Assembly (NCBI GenBank): GCA_964492065.1
Contig: CAZBHH010000001.1
Coordinates: 256,351-320,350 of the forward strand
From: JADKAC01 sp964492065
GTDB lineage: Bacteria > Bacteroidota > Bacteroidia > Chitinophagales > BACL12
Length of the DNA stretch: 64,000 nt
Direction: 5' to 3'
Shown: positions 17,106-25,738 of the stretch, piece after piece
How the letters are laid out: every line of letters starts with the position of its first letter
Numbering within the stretch: the stretch's first letter is position 1
Notes under the pieces: model-generated
What the model saw: only the letters and a program-made list of their open reading frames with translations
Database searches by the model: none
What the model was told of the DNA's origin: nothing
Translations under genes and position numbers: made by a program

Positions 17106-17693
17106 TCAGGCTGGTTTTTTCTTTGAGAAATAAAAATATTCCGCTCCCACCATTACAAACAATATGGCAGTGCTGATCATCAACGCCAGTCCGCCCACAT
17201 CGGGTTGGCTCCACGCATCGAAGTTTAACAAACGCTTATGGCCTATCAGCGGCGGCTGATAGGTCATACCTGGTATTTTAATCGCCGCATTCGGGTCGAG
17301 GTTATGCCCGTAATCGTAGCACCATTGATAGAAATCGTACAAGCCTAACGAACCTATGATCAGGATGGAAATTGCCCAGGTGAGCATTACCCATCTGCGG
17401 TTGATAATAAAAGTCAGAATTCCCAGTCCGATCATTCCATATAAGATGAGGTACATAAACCCGAATTCGGGAAACATCTCCTCTTTAATATGCTGCATGC
17501 CGATATAGTGGTTCAACCCGTTTATCACTTCTACATCACCGGTAAGTTTATCCTTCCAGATTTGCAGGTAAAGGCCTTCGGGATATTGCGGAGCGAATAA
17601 GTCAATACGCCAGATCGGATAGAACAAGGTTGGTATCATTCCCAGAGCACATACTAAGAGAACTACCCTTGTCACCCTATTTAATTTTTTCAT
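17106..17693 (-). CDS. Nos-operon-associated membrane protein, unknown function
   Basis: 195-aa protein with four predicted membrane segments: the N-terminal hydrophobic region, YLILYGMIGLGILTFII, VMLTWAISILIIGSLGLY and the C-terminal LALMISTAILFVMVG. Between segments 1 and 2 is GLNHYIGMQHI, which holds two conserved-looking histidines. It lies between nosZ and nosL and overlaps neither. From context it probably helps NosZ maturation or electron delivery; no function can be read directly. Strong hairpin DNA separates it from nosZ. Confidence 0.8.
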   Translation of the reverse strand: MKKLNRVTRVVLLVCALGMIPTLFYPIWRIDLFAPQYPEGLYLQIWKDKLTGDVEVINGLNHYIGMQHIKEEMFPEFGFMYLILYGMIGLGILTFIINRRWVMLTWAISILIIGSLGLYDFYQWCYDYGHNLDPNAAIKIPGMTYQPPLIGHKRLLNFDAWSQPDVGGLALMISTAILFVMVGAEYFYFSKKKPA

Positions 17694-17706
17694 CTTTCTT
17701 GAGTTT

Positions 17707-17741
17707 AATGAGCCCCCGCCCCAAATGGGCGGGAACTCATT
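17707..17741 (-). other. Strong hairpin between nosZ and the rest of the nos operon
   Basis: AATGAG-cc-CCCGCCC-caaat-GGGCGGG-aa-CTCATT forms 13 base pairs around one 2x2 internal loop and a 5-base loop. It lies in the 70-bp gap after the nosZ stop. No T-run follows on the minus strand, so it is not a classical terminator. It is more likely an mRNA processing or stability element that separates nosZ from the accessory genes. Confidence 0.65.
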
Positions 17742-17763
17742 TTAATAGTTTATAATCAAAACG

Positions 17764-19749
17764 CTAATTAGCAGTTTCGTTCAATGATCCTTTCAGCTCA
17801 ACATTACTTCCCGCGGGAGACACACGGATATACCCCGACATCTCCTGGTGTAACGCAGAGCAGAAATCAGTGCAATAGAACGGGAATACACCGGGTTTCT
17901 GAGGCACCCATTTCAGTGTCAGCGTCTCGCCCGGCATGATGAGTAATTCAGCCGTATTCATCCCTATCACGGCAAATCCGTGCGGGACATCCCAGTCCTG
18001 TTCCAGGTTTGTAACGTGGAAATACACTTCATCGCCCACTTTTACACCTTCGATATTATCCGGGGAAAAGTGCGAACGGATGGAAGTCATTTTGACATGC
18101 ACCTCCTTGCCGTTTCTGGTCACACCGGTTTCTTTTTCGCCTTTTGAAGCATAGGGGTGTGTATTTTCTTCAATTTTAAAAATCTTCACCTGTTTGTCTT
18201 TAATCAGATCGGCGGGCAAAGCCTGGGCGTAATGGGGCTCGCCGATTGTCGGGAAGTCGAGCAATAATTCCATTTTTTCGCCATCGATAGAATACAATTG
18301 CGCCGACTGTGTCAACTCGGGGCCGGTAGGCAGATACCTGTCTTTGGTAATTTTATTCAATGCCACCACATATTTACCGTAAGGCTGTTTGGAGTCGCCG
18401 CCCGGCACCATTAAGTGGCCGATTGAATAATAGGTAGGAACCCTGTCCACAACCTTTTGAGTAGCCACTTCCCACTTGGTAATCTCGGAGGAAACGAACA
18501 TCGATGTATAGGCAAAACCTTTACCGTCGAACTCGGTATGTAGCGGGCCTAATCCGCAATCTTTCACCTCCCCGGTAAGCACCGCCTCATATTTGAGCAC
18601 GGGGATACCGCCAAATTCGCCATCTGTTGCATTGGCGGCGATTGCCGCCTGTATTTTATCGAATCCATACACCGGAATCATGGCTGCCAGTTTTCCTGCT
18701 GCGGTGATATATTGCCCGGTAGGATCCACATCCACACCATGCGGAGATTTAGGACAGGGCAGGTAGTACATCAAACCCTTTAGGTCTTCGGTTGTAAGAG
18801 TCGTAATTTCTTTGAACTGCTCCGATACGGCGTAGTGGGTTTTATCATCCATATAATTATGATAGGTATTGATAGGTGTTTTCTTACCGGTGCCGTTTTT
18901 CACCAATTCCTCCACTTTTTTCCAGTTGATTGCCAGGATGAAGTCTTTATCTTTCTGGCTCGCATTCACTTCGAGCATGGTATGGGCTAATTCGCTATTG
19001 TAACATGTAAAGAACATCCAGCCGGAAGAAGGGCCTTTGCCGTGGTGGGCGAGGTCGTAGTCGAACGCCGGCACTTCGATCTGGAAAGCGGGGCGCATTT
19101 TGTTTTGGGTGGTGGAAGCGCCGTCCACACTGATAAAGGTAATCACGCCTTTAAAATTTTCCTTATAGGAATTAATCGGCACATCCGCATTTGATCCGTA
19201 CGGCATTGAAAAACGGGTAGCGCTCACCACGTATTCCGAATTTTCGGTAATAAAAGGTGATGCGTGATTGCCGCCCGTATTCGGGATTTCAATAATTTCC
19301 TTGGTAGTAAATGTCGTGAGGTCAATACGTGCTATGCGGGGCGTATTATTGCCGTTGATAAACAACCATCTGCCGTCGATTACGCCGTCGGTTTGGGAAA
19401 GCTGGGGGTGATGCGCATCGTCCCAGGGCTGAAACCCATAAGAGGTGTTGAGCATACCTTTAGTTTCTTCGCTGAAACCGTAGCCTTTCTCGGGGTCGAG
19501 GCTGAAAACGGGAATCACCCGGAACAGACGACCGGACGGCAATCCGTAAACGCCCACCTGGCCGCTGAATCCGCCTGAGGCGAACATGTACAGTTCATCG
19601 TATTGCCCCGGTGGAACATACACCTTGGCGGCTGCGTTACCGGTAACTGCCGTCGTTGCACCTTTTGGCTTACATCCTGTTGTAGATGCGGACAACATCG
19701 CCGCAACAGCAATCCCTGCTGCTACAGCAATACTTCTGTAGTATTTCAA
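17764..19749 (-). CDS. nosZ: Nitrous oxide reductase, clade II (Sec-type)
   Basis: Copper enzyme that reduces N2O to N2 in the periplasm, the final step of denitrification or a stand-alone N2O sink. The 661-aa protein has a Sec or lipoprotein-type signal (SASTTGC) rather than a Tat signal, which marks clade II. The seven-bladed propeller follows with CuZ-site histidines (DDAHHPQLSQTDG and PHGVDVDPTG). The C-terminal cupredoxin domain holds the CuA motif FYCTDFCSALHQEM. nosR and nosX are absent, as is usual for clade II. Confidence 0.96.
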   Translation of the reverse strand: MKYYRSIAVAAGIAVAAMLSASTTGCKPKGATTAVTGNAAAKVYVPPGQYDELYMFASGGFSGQVGVYGLPSGRLFRVIPVFSLDPEKGYGFSEETKGMLNTSYGFQPWDDAHHPQLSQTDGVIDGRWLFINGNNTPRIARIDLTTFTTKEIIEIPNTGGNHASPFITENSEYVVSATRFSMPYGSNADVPINSYKENFKGVITFISVDGASTTQNKMRPAFQIEVPAFDYDLAHHGKGPSSGWMFFTCYNSELAHTMLEVNASQKDKDFILAINWKKVEELVKNGTGKKTPINTYHNYMDDKTHYAVSEQFKEITTLTTEDLKGLMYYLPCPKSPHGVDVDPTGQYITAAGKLAAMIPVYGFDKIQAAIAANATDGEFGGIPVLKYEAVLTGEVKDCGLGPLHTEFDGKGFAYTSMFVSSEITKWEVATQKVVDRVPTYYSIGHLMVPGGDSKQPYGKYVVALNKITKDRYLPTGPELTQSAQLYSIDGEKMELLLDFPTIGEPHYAQALPADLIKDKQVKIFKIEENTHPYASKGEKETGVTRNGKEVHVKMTSIRSHFSPDNIEGVKVGDEVYFHVTNLEQDWDVPHGFAVIGMNTAELLIMPGETLTLKWVPQKPGVFPFYCTDFCSALHQEMSGYIRVSPAGSNVELKGSLNETAN

Positions 19750-19774
19750 TTTTTAGACTTTAAGAGTTAACTAA

Positions 19775-20260
19775 TTATTTTTCGCCGTCGTTGCTGCGCA
19801 TGTATTCCAAAATATCCCGGGCATCGCCAATGGAAACATTTTGGTTCGGCATCCGCGTCAGGCACAATTGCAGTAATTTCTGCGCCTCCGGATCTTTTTC
19901 CAGCATTACATCCACGTTGGTAATCATGTTCATAATCCATTCAGGCTTACGATTTTTCGTAATTCCTGCCCATCCCGGACCCACTAATTGCGTGGAATCG
20001 AGGCGATGGCATGCCGAACACTTCATATCGTAAATTTCCATTCCGCGTTTAATGCGTGTCTCGTCTAATGGATTGGTAAGCGTAACTGATTTCACCTCGC
20101 CGAAGCCCCTGCCGTCAGCAATCATTTGTTCTTCTTCCGACATGCCTGCGGTATTATTTGCCTTTTCAAGGCTGGCATTATCTTCGGCCTTGGGGCCGCA
20201 ACTCCAGATAAGCCCGGTGAGTAGCGCTAAAAAAATATACGGCTGTAATCCCATTTTCAT
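19775..20260 (-). CDS. Monohaem cytochrome c lipoprotein, first gene of nos operon
   Basis: 161-aa protein with a lipoprotein signal (IWSC, C21) and one class I haem-binding site CSACH (C81, C84, H85). TRMPNQNV towards the C-terminus offers the likely axial methionine. As the first gene ahead of nosZ it is probably the direct or near-direct electron donor to nitrous oxide reductase, anchored to the membrane. The gap to nosZ is 25 bases. Confidence 0.92.
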   Translation of the reverse strand: MKMGLQPYIFLALLTGLIWSCGPKAEDNASLEKANNTAGMSEEEQMIADGRGFGEVKSVTLTNPLDETRIKRGMEIYDMKCSACHRLDSTQLVGPGWAGITKNRKPEWIMNMITNVDVMLEKDPEAQKLLQLCLTRMPNQNVSIGDARDILEYMRSNDGEK

Positions 20261-20291
20261 AATTTGTCTTATTTGTTTATTAACTTGGGTA

Positions 20292-20299
20292 CGAAATTA
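20292..20299 (-). promoter_or_regulatory. nos operon promoter -7 element
   Basis: The minus strand reads TAATTTCG, one mismatch from TAnnTTTG, giving a start near 20285 and a leader of about 25 bases to the cytochrome c ATG. Confidence 0.4.
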
Positions 20300-20322
20300 A
20301 ACAGTATGCCTGCATCCATGTA

Positions 20323-20334
20323 TGATATAAATCA
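20323..20334 (-). promoter_or_regulatory. FNR/CRP-type operator upstream of nos operon
   Basis: TGAT-ATAA-ATCA matches the inner 8 bases of the FNR/DNR/NnrR consensus TTGAT-N4-ATCAA; only the outermost pair differs. Its centre is about 43 bases upstream of the predicted transcription start, the class II activator position. No regulator of this family is in the window. Confidence 0.5.
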
Positions 20335-20430
20335 CTATTTTGACTGAGTTTTATTTTAGTACAATCTAATTCCTTTATGTATCAGCTTAAAACTCCTGTA
20401 CAATAAATAAATAACTTTACTACACATACA

Positions 20431-21183
20431 ATGGATACGCATCAAAGATACTGGTTTGCTTTATATTTTTGGGTACTGATAGCAGTGATAATATTCCCCC
20501 TGCTGGTAAAAGTACGTGCGCCCTACGGCAGGCATACCCGCAGCGGATGGGGCAAAACGATTGATAATCACTTAGGTTGGTTATGGATGGAAATACCGGC
20601 GCTGTTGGTTTTTCCGGCGTTGGTAATTTTTGGCCCTTCGGAAAAAAACTGGGTGAGTTGGTTACTCGTTTTTCTATGGATGGTTCATTATATCCACCGC
20701 ACCCTGATTTTTCCCTTTCGATTGCGCACACGCAGGAAAAAAATACCGCTCATCATCGTATGGATGGGAATTGTCTTTAATGTGGTAAACGGATTTTTCA
20801 ACGGGTATTACCTGGGATTCATCAATCAACCGCAGGCTGACGCTCTGCAATGGCATTTCCTCTGCGGACTGTTATTGTTTGCTGCGGGCATGGTTATCAA
20901 TATAATTACGGACAACAAACTGATTCAACTGCGCCGCAACGGCAATGGTTACAGTATCCCCCAAGGCTGGCTGTTTCGCTATATCAGTTGCCCGAACCAT
21001 TTCGGGGAAATTATCGAATGGGCAGGATTCGCCCTGGTAGCCTGGAATTTTCCGGCATTCAGCTTTGCGCTGTGGACCATTACCAATCTCTTGCCCCGAG
21101 CCTTAAATCACCACGCCTGGTACAAGGAGAATTTTGACACCTATCCCAAAGAGCGCAAAGCTGTTATTCCTTTAATCGTCTGA
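20431..21183 (+). CDS. Steroid 5-alpha-reductase-like membrane protein
   Basis: 250-aa integral membrane protein with six or more hydrophobic segments. The C-terminal signature YISCPNHFGEIIEWAGFALVAW, followed by NHHAWYKENFDTYPKERKAVIP, is that of the 3-oxo-5-alpha-steroid 4-dehydrogenase family, which contacts NADPH. Bacterial members are little studied, so the true substrate (sterol, fatty enoyl or other lipid) is unknown. The next gene, an NAD(P)-dependent epimerase or dehydrogenase, starts one base after its stop, which suggests a shared pathway. It reads divergently from the nos operon. Confidence 0.82.
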   Translation: MDTHQRYWFALYFWVLIAVIIFPLLVKVRAPYGRHTRSGWGKTIDNHLGWLWMEIPALLVFPALVIFGPSEKNWVSWLLVFLWMVHYIHRTLIFPFRLRTRRKKIPLIIVWMGIVFNVVNGFFNGYYLGFINQPQADALQWHFLCGLLLFAAGMVINIITDNKLIQLRRNGNGYSIPQGWLFRYISCPNHFGEIIEWAGFALVAWNFPAFSFALWTITNLLPRALNHHAWYKENFDTYPKERKAVIPLIV

Positions 21184-21184
21184 C

Positions 21185-22171
21185 ATGGAAATCGGCATTA
21201 CCGGCGCCAGCGGCCACGTGGGGGCAAATCTCAGCAGAGCATTATTGCAGCATGGGTATTCGCTGCGCTTAGGAGTGCATGCGCATGCGCACAGCATTGC
21301 GGCGCTCAATGCCGGGCATGTCGCATTAAACATTACCGAAGCGACGCAGGTGGAGCATTTTGTAAAGGGCTGCGATATCGTTGTACACCTGGCCGCCAAA
21401 ATCTCTATCGATGGCGACCCAAAGGGCATTGTTTCAGCCATTAATTTGCAAGGGACACAAAACGTAATCAAAGCCTGTGAAAAATTCAAGGTCAAAAAAC
21501 TCATTCACCTGAGCAGTATTCACGCATTTGATCCGCAACCGCTCCGGGAAATTTTGGATGAAACCCGGCCGTATATTTCCGAAAATATCACCCCGTACAA
21601 CCGTTCGAAAGTATTAGCCGAAAAGGAAGTGCTGCTGGCGATGCAGCGAGGCCTCAACGCCGTAATCATTGCGCCGACATCTGTCTTCGGGCCGCATGAT
21701 TATTACCCCTCCCTGATGGGGAAGGCGATTCTGGATATCTATCACCGCCGCCTACCCGCACTGACGCCGGGAGGCTATAATTTTGTGTTTGTCGAAGACC
21801 TGGTACGGGGCATAATCCATATTATAAAAAACGATTGCCCTTCGGATAAGTATATTTTCAGCGGCACCTATGTCACCATTAAACATGTAGCCGATACCAT
21901 TGCGGAAATTTGCCACAAAAAGCTGCACTACCGCATTATCCCGTTTGAAGTGATTCAAATAGCATTGCCGTTTTTCAAATTGTATTCCCGAGTTACCGGC
22001 AAACCGGCCTTATTTACCCGCGAATCCATGGACACACTACGCCTCAGCCCGCAGCAGGTAAGCAGTGTACGTGCGCAGCGTGAATTGGGATATACTATTA
22101 CACCTTATGTGGAGGCGATGCAAAAAACCCTCGACTGGTATGCACAGGCGGGAATGCTTAGGGGACTGTAA
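21185..22171 (+). CDS. NAD(P)-dependent epimerase/dehydratase (extended SDR)
   Basis: 328-aa Rossmann-fold enzyme of the extended short-chain dehydrogenase family. It has the dinucleotide motif GITGASGHVGANL (4-16), VVHLAAKIS, the serine in LIHLSSIHAF and the catalytic pair YNRSK. The overall pattern is close to dihydroflavonol-4-reductase and 3-beta-hydroxysteroid dehydrogenase types. Together with the upstream steroid-reductase-like gene it could act on a sterol or isoprenoid-like ketone; that is inference from context. Confidence 0.85.
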   Translation: MEIGITGASGHVGANLSRALLQHGYSLRLGVHAHAHSIAALNAGHVALNITEATQVEHFVKGCDIVVHLAAKISIDGDPKGIVSAINLQGTQNVIKACEKFKVKKLIHLSSIHAFDPQPLREILDETRPYISENITPYNRSKVLAEKEVLLAMQRGLNAVIIAPTSVFGPHDYYPSLMGKAILDIYHRRLPALTPGGYNFVFVEDLVRGIIHIIKNDCPSDKYIFSGTYVTIKHVADTIAEICHKKLHYRIIPFEVIQIALPFFKLYSRVTGKPALFTRESMDTLRLSPQQVSSVRAQRELGYTITPYVEAMQKTLDWYAQAGMLRGL

Positions 22172-22232
22172 TGAAACCCGGAAAACTCCTATTCTATCGA
22201 CAAAAAAGCGGCTCCGTCAGTGAAATATTCCT

Positions 22233-24269
22233 TTATGCGCCGTCGCCAAACTTTTCTGCGAGCAGCTTTTCCAATCCATACATTTCGTCGCGGTATCTCG
22301 CCGCCATCAGAAACTCCATATCCTTTGCCGCCTGGATCATTTTCTTTTTCGTCTCGGCAATGGCTTTTTCCAATTGGGGTCGCGTCATGTAGTTTAACAC
22401 CGGGTCTGCCACCAGCGTGATCTCCTCATGTTCGACATAAGCGGCTTGTTCACCGCCTTTAATTTTCAGTACCGACGCCTGTTCAAAGATTTCTTCCGTG
22501 GATTTGGTCACCGTCTGCGGTATGATGCCGTGCTGCTGGTTATACTCTACCTGTTTGGCCCGCCGGCGGTTAGTTTCGTCAATAGTGCGCTGCATGCTGT
22601 CCGTAATCTTATCGGCATACATGATTACTTTGCCGTTGGCATTTCTCGCCGCCCGACCCGAGGTTTGTGTCAGTGATCGGGTATTGCGCAAAAATCCCTC
22701 CTTGTCGGCATCCATGATCGCCACTAAACTCACTTCGGGCAAGTCCAACCCTTCCCGCAGTAAATTGACTCCCACCACCACGCTTAATTTGCCCAATCGC
22801 AGATCCCGCAGAATTTCAACACGTTCCAGGGTATCGACTTCGCTGTGGATATACCTGCAACTCACCTGCATTTTTAACAGGTATTTACTCAGTTCCTCGG
22901 CCATGCGCTTGGTAAGCGTAGTAACCAGTACCCGTTCGTTCTTCCTGATGCGTTCGTCAATTTCTTCCAGCAGGTCATCTATTTGGTTGAGTGTAGGCCG
23001 CACTTCAATGGGTGGATCCAGCAGGCCGGTGGGCCGCACAACCTGCTCTACAATTACACCGCCGGTTTGTTTCAATTCAAAATCGCCGGGAGTGGCACTC
23101 ACATAAATCGTCTGACCGATTATGCCCATAAATTCATCAAAATTCAGAGGCCGGTTATCCATTGCCGATGGAAGCCGGAACCCATACTCTACCAGGTTCG
23201 TTTTGCGGGAGCGGTCGCCTCCGTACATGGCGCCGATTTGCGGGACGCTCACATGGCTCTCGTCAATTACCAGCAAAAAATCATCGGGGAAAAAATCGAG
23301 CAGGCAAAAGGGACGGGTACCGGGTTTGCGGCGGTCGAAAAATCGCGAATAATTTTCAATGCCGCTGCAATAGCCCAATTCCTTAATCATCTCGATATCG
23401 AAATGCACCCTGTCTTTTAATCGCTTGGCTTCCAGGTATTTTCCGTTGCGTTCAAAATATGCCACCTGCTCATCCAGTTCCTCGTGAATCTCATGTAAAA
23501 TCTGCGGAAAAATTTCCTTCGGCGCTATGTATAAATTCGCCGGGAAGATGGCGATATGCTCTGCAGTCTCGATGCGCTTGTTCGTATCGGGATTTACCAC
23601 TTCGAGTTCTTCAATTTCATCGCCGAAAAAAACGATGCGATAGGTATAATCGGCATAGGCGGGGAATACTTCGACTACATCGCCGTTCACCCGGAAAGTG
23701 CCCCGGCGAAAATCGGCTACCGTCCTTGCATACAGCGAATTGACGAGTGCGTGCAGCAACACATTGCGACTTATGACATCCCCCTTTGAAAGGCGAATGA
23801 TGCTCTCCTTAAACTCGGTGGGGTTGCCGATACCGTAAATACAAGAAACCGTAGCCACGACGATAACATCTCTCCTGCCGCTCTGTAAACTGGATGTGGT
23901 CTTCAGCCGGAGCTTTTCCACTTCTTCGTTTATCGACAAATCCTTTTCGATATAGGTGTCCGTATGGGCGATGTATGCTTCCGGCTGATAATAATCGTAG
24001 TAACTCACGAAATACTCGACTGCATTGTTCGGAAAGAATTGCTTAAACTCTCCGTACAATTGCGCTACAAGCGTCTTATTATGGCTCAGCACCAAAGTTG
24101 GACGCTGCACCTGTTGTATTACATTGGCGATGGTAAATGTCTTACCGCTGCCGGTTACACCCAATAGCACCTGTGCATGTTCTCCGTCCCGAATACCATC
24201 GACCAACTGTCGGATTGCTTCGGGCTGGTCTCCGGTGGGGACATAGGACGATGTGAGTTTAAAATCCAT
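22233..24269 (-). CDS. uvrB: Excinuclease ABC subunit B
   Basis: Damage-verifying helicase of nucleotide excision repair, which acts with UvrA and UvrC. The 678-aa protein has Walker A GVTGSGKTFT (37-46), the beta-hairpin region YYDYYQPEAYI, DESHVS, helicase motifs V/VI (REGLDLPEVSL, QTSGRAARN) and a C-terminal UVR motif (LEKAIAETKKKMIQAAK) that contacts UvrC. It stands alone. uvrA is 22 kb away at 46565-49441. Confidence 0.98.
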   Translation of the reverse strand: MDFKLTSSYVPTGDQPEAIRQLVDGIRDGEHAQVLLGVTGSGKTFTIANVIQQVQRPTLVLSHNKTLVAQLYGEFKQFFPNNAVEYFVSYYDYYQPEAYIAHTDTYIEKDLSINEEVEKLRLKTTSSLQSGRRDVIVVATVSCIYGIGNPTEFKESIIRLSKGDVISRNVLLHALVNSLYARTVADFRRGTFRVNGDVVEVFPAYADYTYRIVFFGDEIEELEVVNPDTNKRIETAEHIAIFPANLYIAPKEIFPQILHEIHEELDEQVAYFERNGKYLEAKRLKDRVHFDIEMIKELGYCSGIENYSRFFDRRKPGTRPFCLLDFFPDDFLLVIDESHVSVPQIGAMYGGDRSRKTNLVEYGFRLPSAMDNRPLNFDEFMGIIGQTIYVSATPGDFELKQTGGVIVEQVVRPTGLLDPPIEVRPTLNQIDDLLEEIDERIRKNERVLVTTLTKRMAEELSKYLLKMQVSCRYIHSEVDTLERVEILRDLRLGKLSVVVGVNLLREGLDLPEVSLVAIMDADKEGFLRNTRSLTQTSGRAARNANGKVIMYADKITDSMQRTIDETNRRRAKQVEYNQQHGIIPQTVTKSTEEIFEQASVLKIKGGEQAAYVEHEEITLVADPVLNYMTRPQLEKAIAETKKKMIQAAKDMEFLMAARYRDEMYGLEKLLAEKFGDGA

Positions 24270-24333
24270 TTGAACAAAACTACAACTTTGCGAAACGCAA
24301 AATAGTTTAATCCGCCATTGCGGTAATTACTTT

Positions 24334-24341
24334 TAACTTTG
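24334..24341 (+). promoter_or_regulatory. Promoter -7 element of the DUF5606 gene
   Basis: TAACTTTG, an exact TAnnTTTG match, predicts a start about 8 bases before the ATG at 24356. Confidence 0.5.
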
Positions 24342-24355
24342 TAAAAAATCCAAGT

Positions 24356-24826
24356 ATGAGAATTAAGGATATAGTTTCAATCAGCGGCATGTCGGGATTA
24401 TATAAAATAGAAGGTCAAAAACCAAGCGGGCTTATCGTAACTTCACTGACGGAAGGCTGGACAAAATTCGTATCCAACCGCCAACACATGTTTTCGCCAT
24501 TGGAGAATATTTCTATCTATACGGATACAGACAATGTGGAACTCGTGGATGTATTGCTGGAGATACATGCAAAGAAAGAATCGCATCCGCCGGTGGATAC
24601 GAAGGCGGATAACGCCGTATTGCGTGATTGGTTTAGGCATATTGTCCCAAATTACGACCATGAAAAAGTGTATGTCAGCGATATTAAAAAACTGATTAAA
24701 TGGTTTGATATTTTGGAAGCGCATCAAGTCATTTCCGGAGAAATTGAAGCCCGCAACGAGGAGGGAGCAAAGCAGCCGGCAGCGGATGACGATGCATCGC
24801 CGTCGGATGACGCCTCAAACGCATAG
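24356..24826 (+). CDS. DUF5606-family conserved protein
   Basis: 156-aa cytoplasmic protein with the conserved N-terminus IVSISGMSGLYKIEGQKPSG seen across Bacteroidota, then DNAVLRDWFRHIVPNYDHEKVYVSDIKKLIKWFDIL, and a low-complexity acidic tail (about 135-156). The molecular function is unknown. It has its own promoter, diverges from uvrB and is convergent with the next gene (2 bases between stops). Confidence 0.85.
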   Translation: MRIKDIVSISGMSGLYKIEGQKPSGLIVTSLTEGWTKFVSNRQHMFSPLENISIYTDTDNVELVDVLLEIHAKKESHPPVDTKADNAVLRDWFRHIVPNYDHEKVYVSDIKKLIKWFDILEAHQVISGEIEARNEEGAKQPAADDDASPSDDASNA

Positions 24827-24828
24827 TA

Positions 24829-25656
24829 TCACAGTTTTATAAACTTCCCCGCAAAGCGCTTATTGCCGTCATTGCAGTACAACATATACATTCCCGGGGT
24901 CAAAGCGCTCACATCGACAACTGCCGTCGCATCTCCTTCGATTATTTTCTCGAGCAATTTCCTGCCGTCCAATCCATACACGGCAAGAGTTACCGCTTCG
25001 GTAAACGCACCGGTTTGCAACTGTAAATTTTCAAGCACCGGATTATTTACCAGCACACTGTTCAGCAATACAAACTGATCTACCGACAACGGAATATTCG
25101 CAGGGTCTTCGATTGCGGTAACTGCATCGATATATATCGAATCGCCGGTGGCTTCATCGTCGTTATTCGCCGCATTCACCGCCACGTAGAAGGTCACATC
25201 GCCTTCGGAAGTGGTAGGCGTCCAGTCAAACGACCAGGTCTTGGTATCCACGCCGCTGTTGCCGGCCAATGTATGGGTAATATATTTTTTAAAGCCCACA
25301 AATTTTGTCTGCACATCATCGGTGAGCAACATTTCGCCCATGCCGTCGCCTTCCAGGTTTTGAGGGGATGCCTGAAATCCGAAACGCACGCCGCCGGGAT
25401 TATTTACGGTAACGGAAATGGTATAGGTTTGATTTGCCAGGTAGCCCGTTTCGGGAATATTGGTAGTAATCAGCCCGTCCATGGGCTTGGCAGTGCCCAC
25501 ATGACAATCGGTGTGGGCACAGGTGGAATTGTCGCCGGGAGAACCCGTATTGCCCGAAGGCGCCCCGTCCGGTTTGCCTTCCATCTGCAATCCGCTGATA
25601 ATTAAAATCATAATGCCAAGTATGGCAACTCCCGAAAAAATTACTTTGTTACTCAT
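24829..25656 (-). CDS. T9SS-exported protein with reeler-type domain
   Basis: About 275 aa from the methionine at 25656, where a normal signal peptide begins (KVIFSGVAILGIMILIISG). The middle contains GSPGDNSTCAHTDCHVG, the N-terminal part of a reelin-like choice-of-anchor V domain, followed by a beta-sandwich. The C-terminal 75 residues are a T9SS type A sorting tail (LQTGAFTEAVTLAVYGLDGRK, TPGMYMLYC, RFAGKFIKL). The usual CxxCH haem-like motif of this group is CX4CH here (C46, C51, H52). The longer frame from 25719 is rejected because it places basic residues ahead of the signal. Confidence 0.82.
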   Translation of the reverse strand: MSNKVIFSGVAILGIMILIISGLQMEGKPDGAPSGNTGSPGDNSTCAHTDCHVGTAKPMDGLITTNIPETGYLANQTYTISVTVNNPGGVRFGFQASPQNLEGDGMGEMLLTDDVQTKFVGFKKYITHTLAGNSGVDTKTWSFDWTPTTSEGDVTFYVAVNAANNDDEATGDSIYIDAVTAIEDPANIPLSVDQFVLLNSVLVNNPVLENLQLQTGAFTEAVTLAVYGLDGRKLLEKIIEGDATAVVDVSALTPGMYMLYCNDGNKRFAGKFIKL

Positions 25657-25738
25657 CTGTTTGTATTTGAATATGCACCTGCAAGATGCATTTAATTTTT
25701 TACTCGGGAAAAGGGACAATTAAAAAATTACATTGTGC

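Noticed and set aside
17104..17214. N-terminal extension of nosL from 17214
   Set aside because: It overlaps the neighbouring gene and hides the lipoprotein signal, which starts at 17103.
24275..24282. TAGTTTTG on the minus strand as the uvrB promoter
   Set aside because: It would put the start at or just before the uvrB ATG with almost no leader, so it is uncertain.
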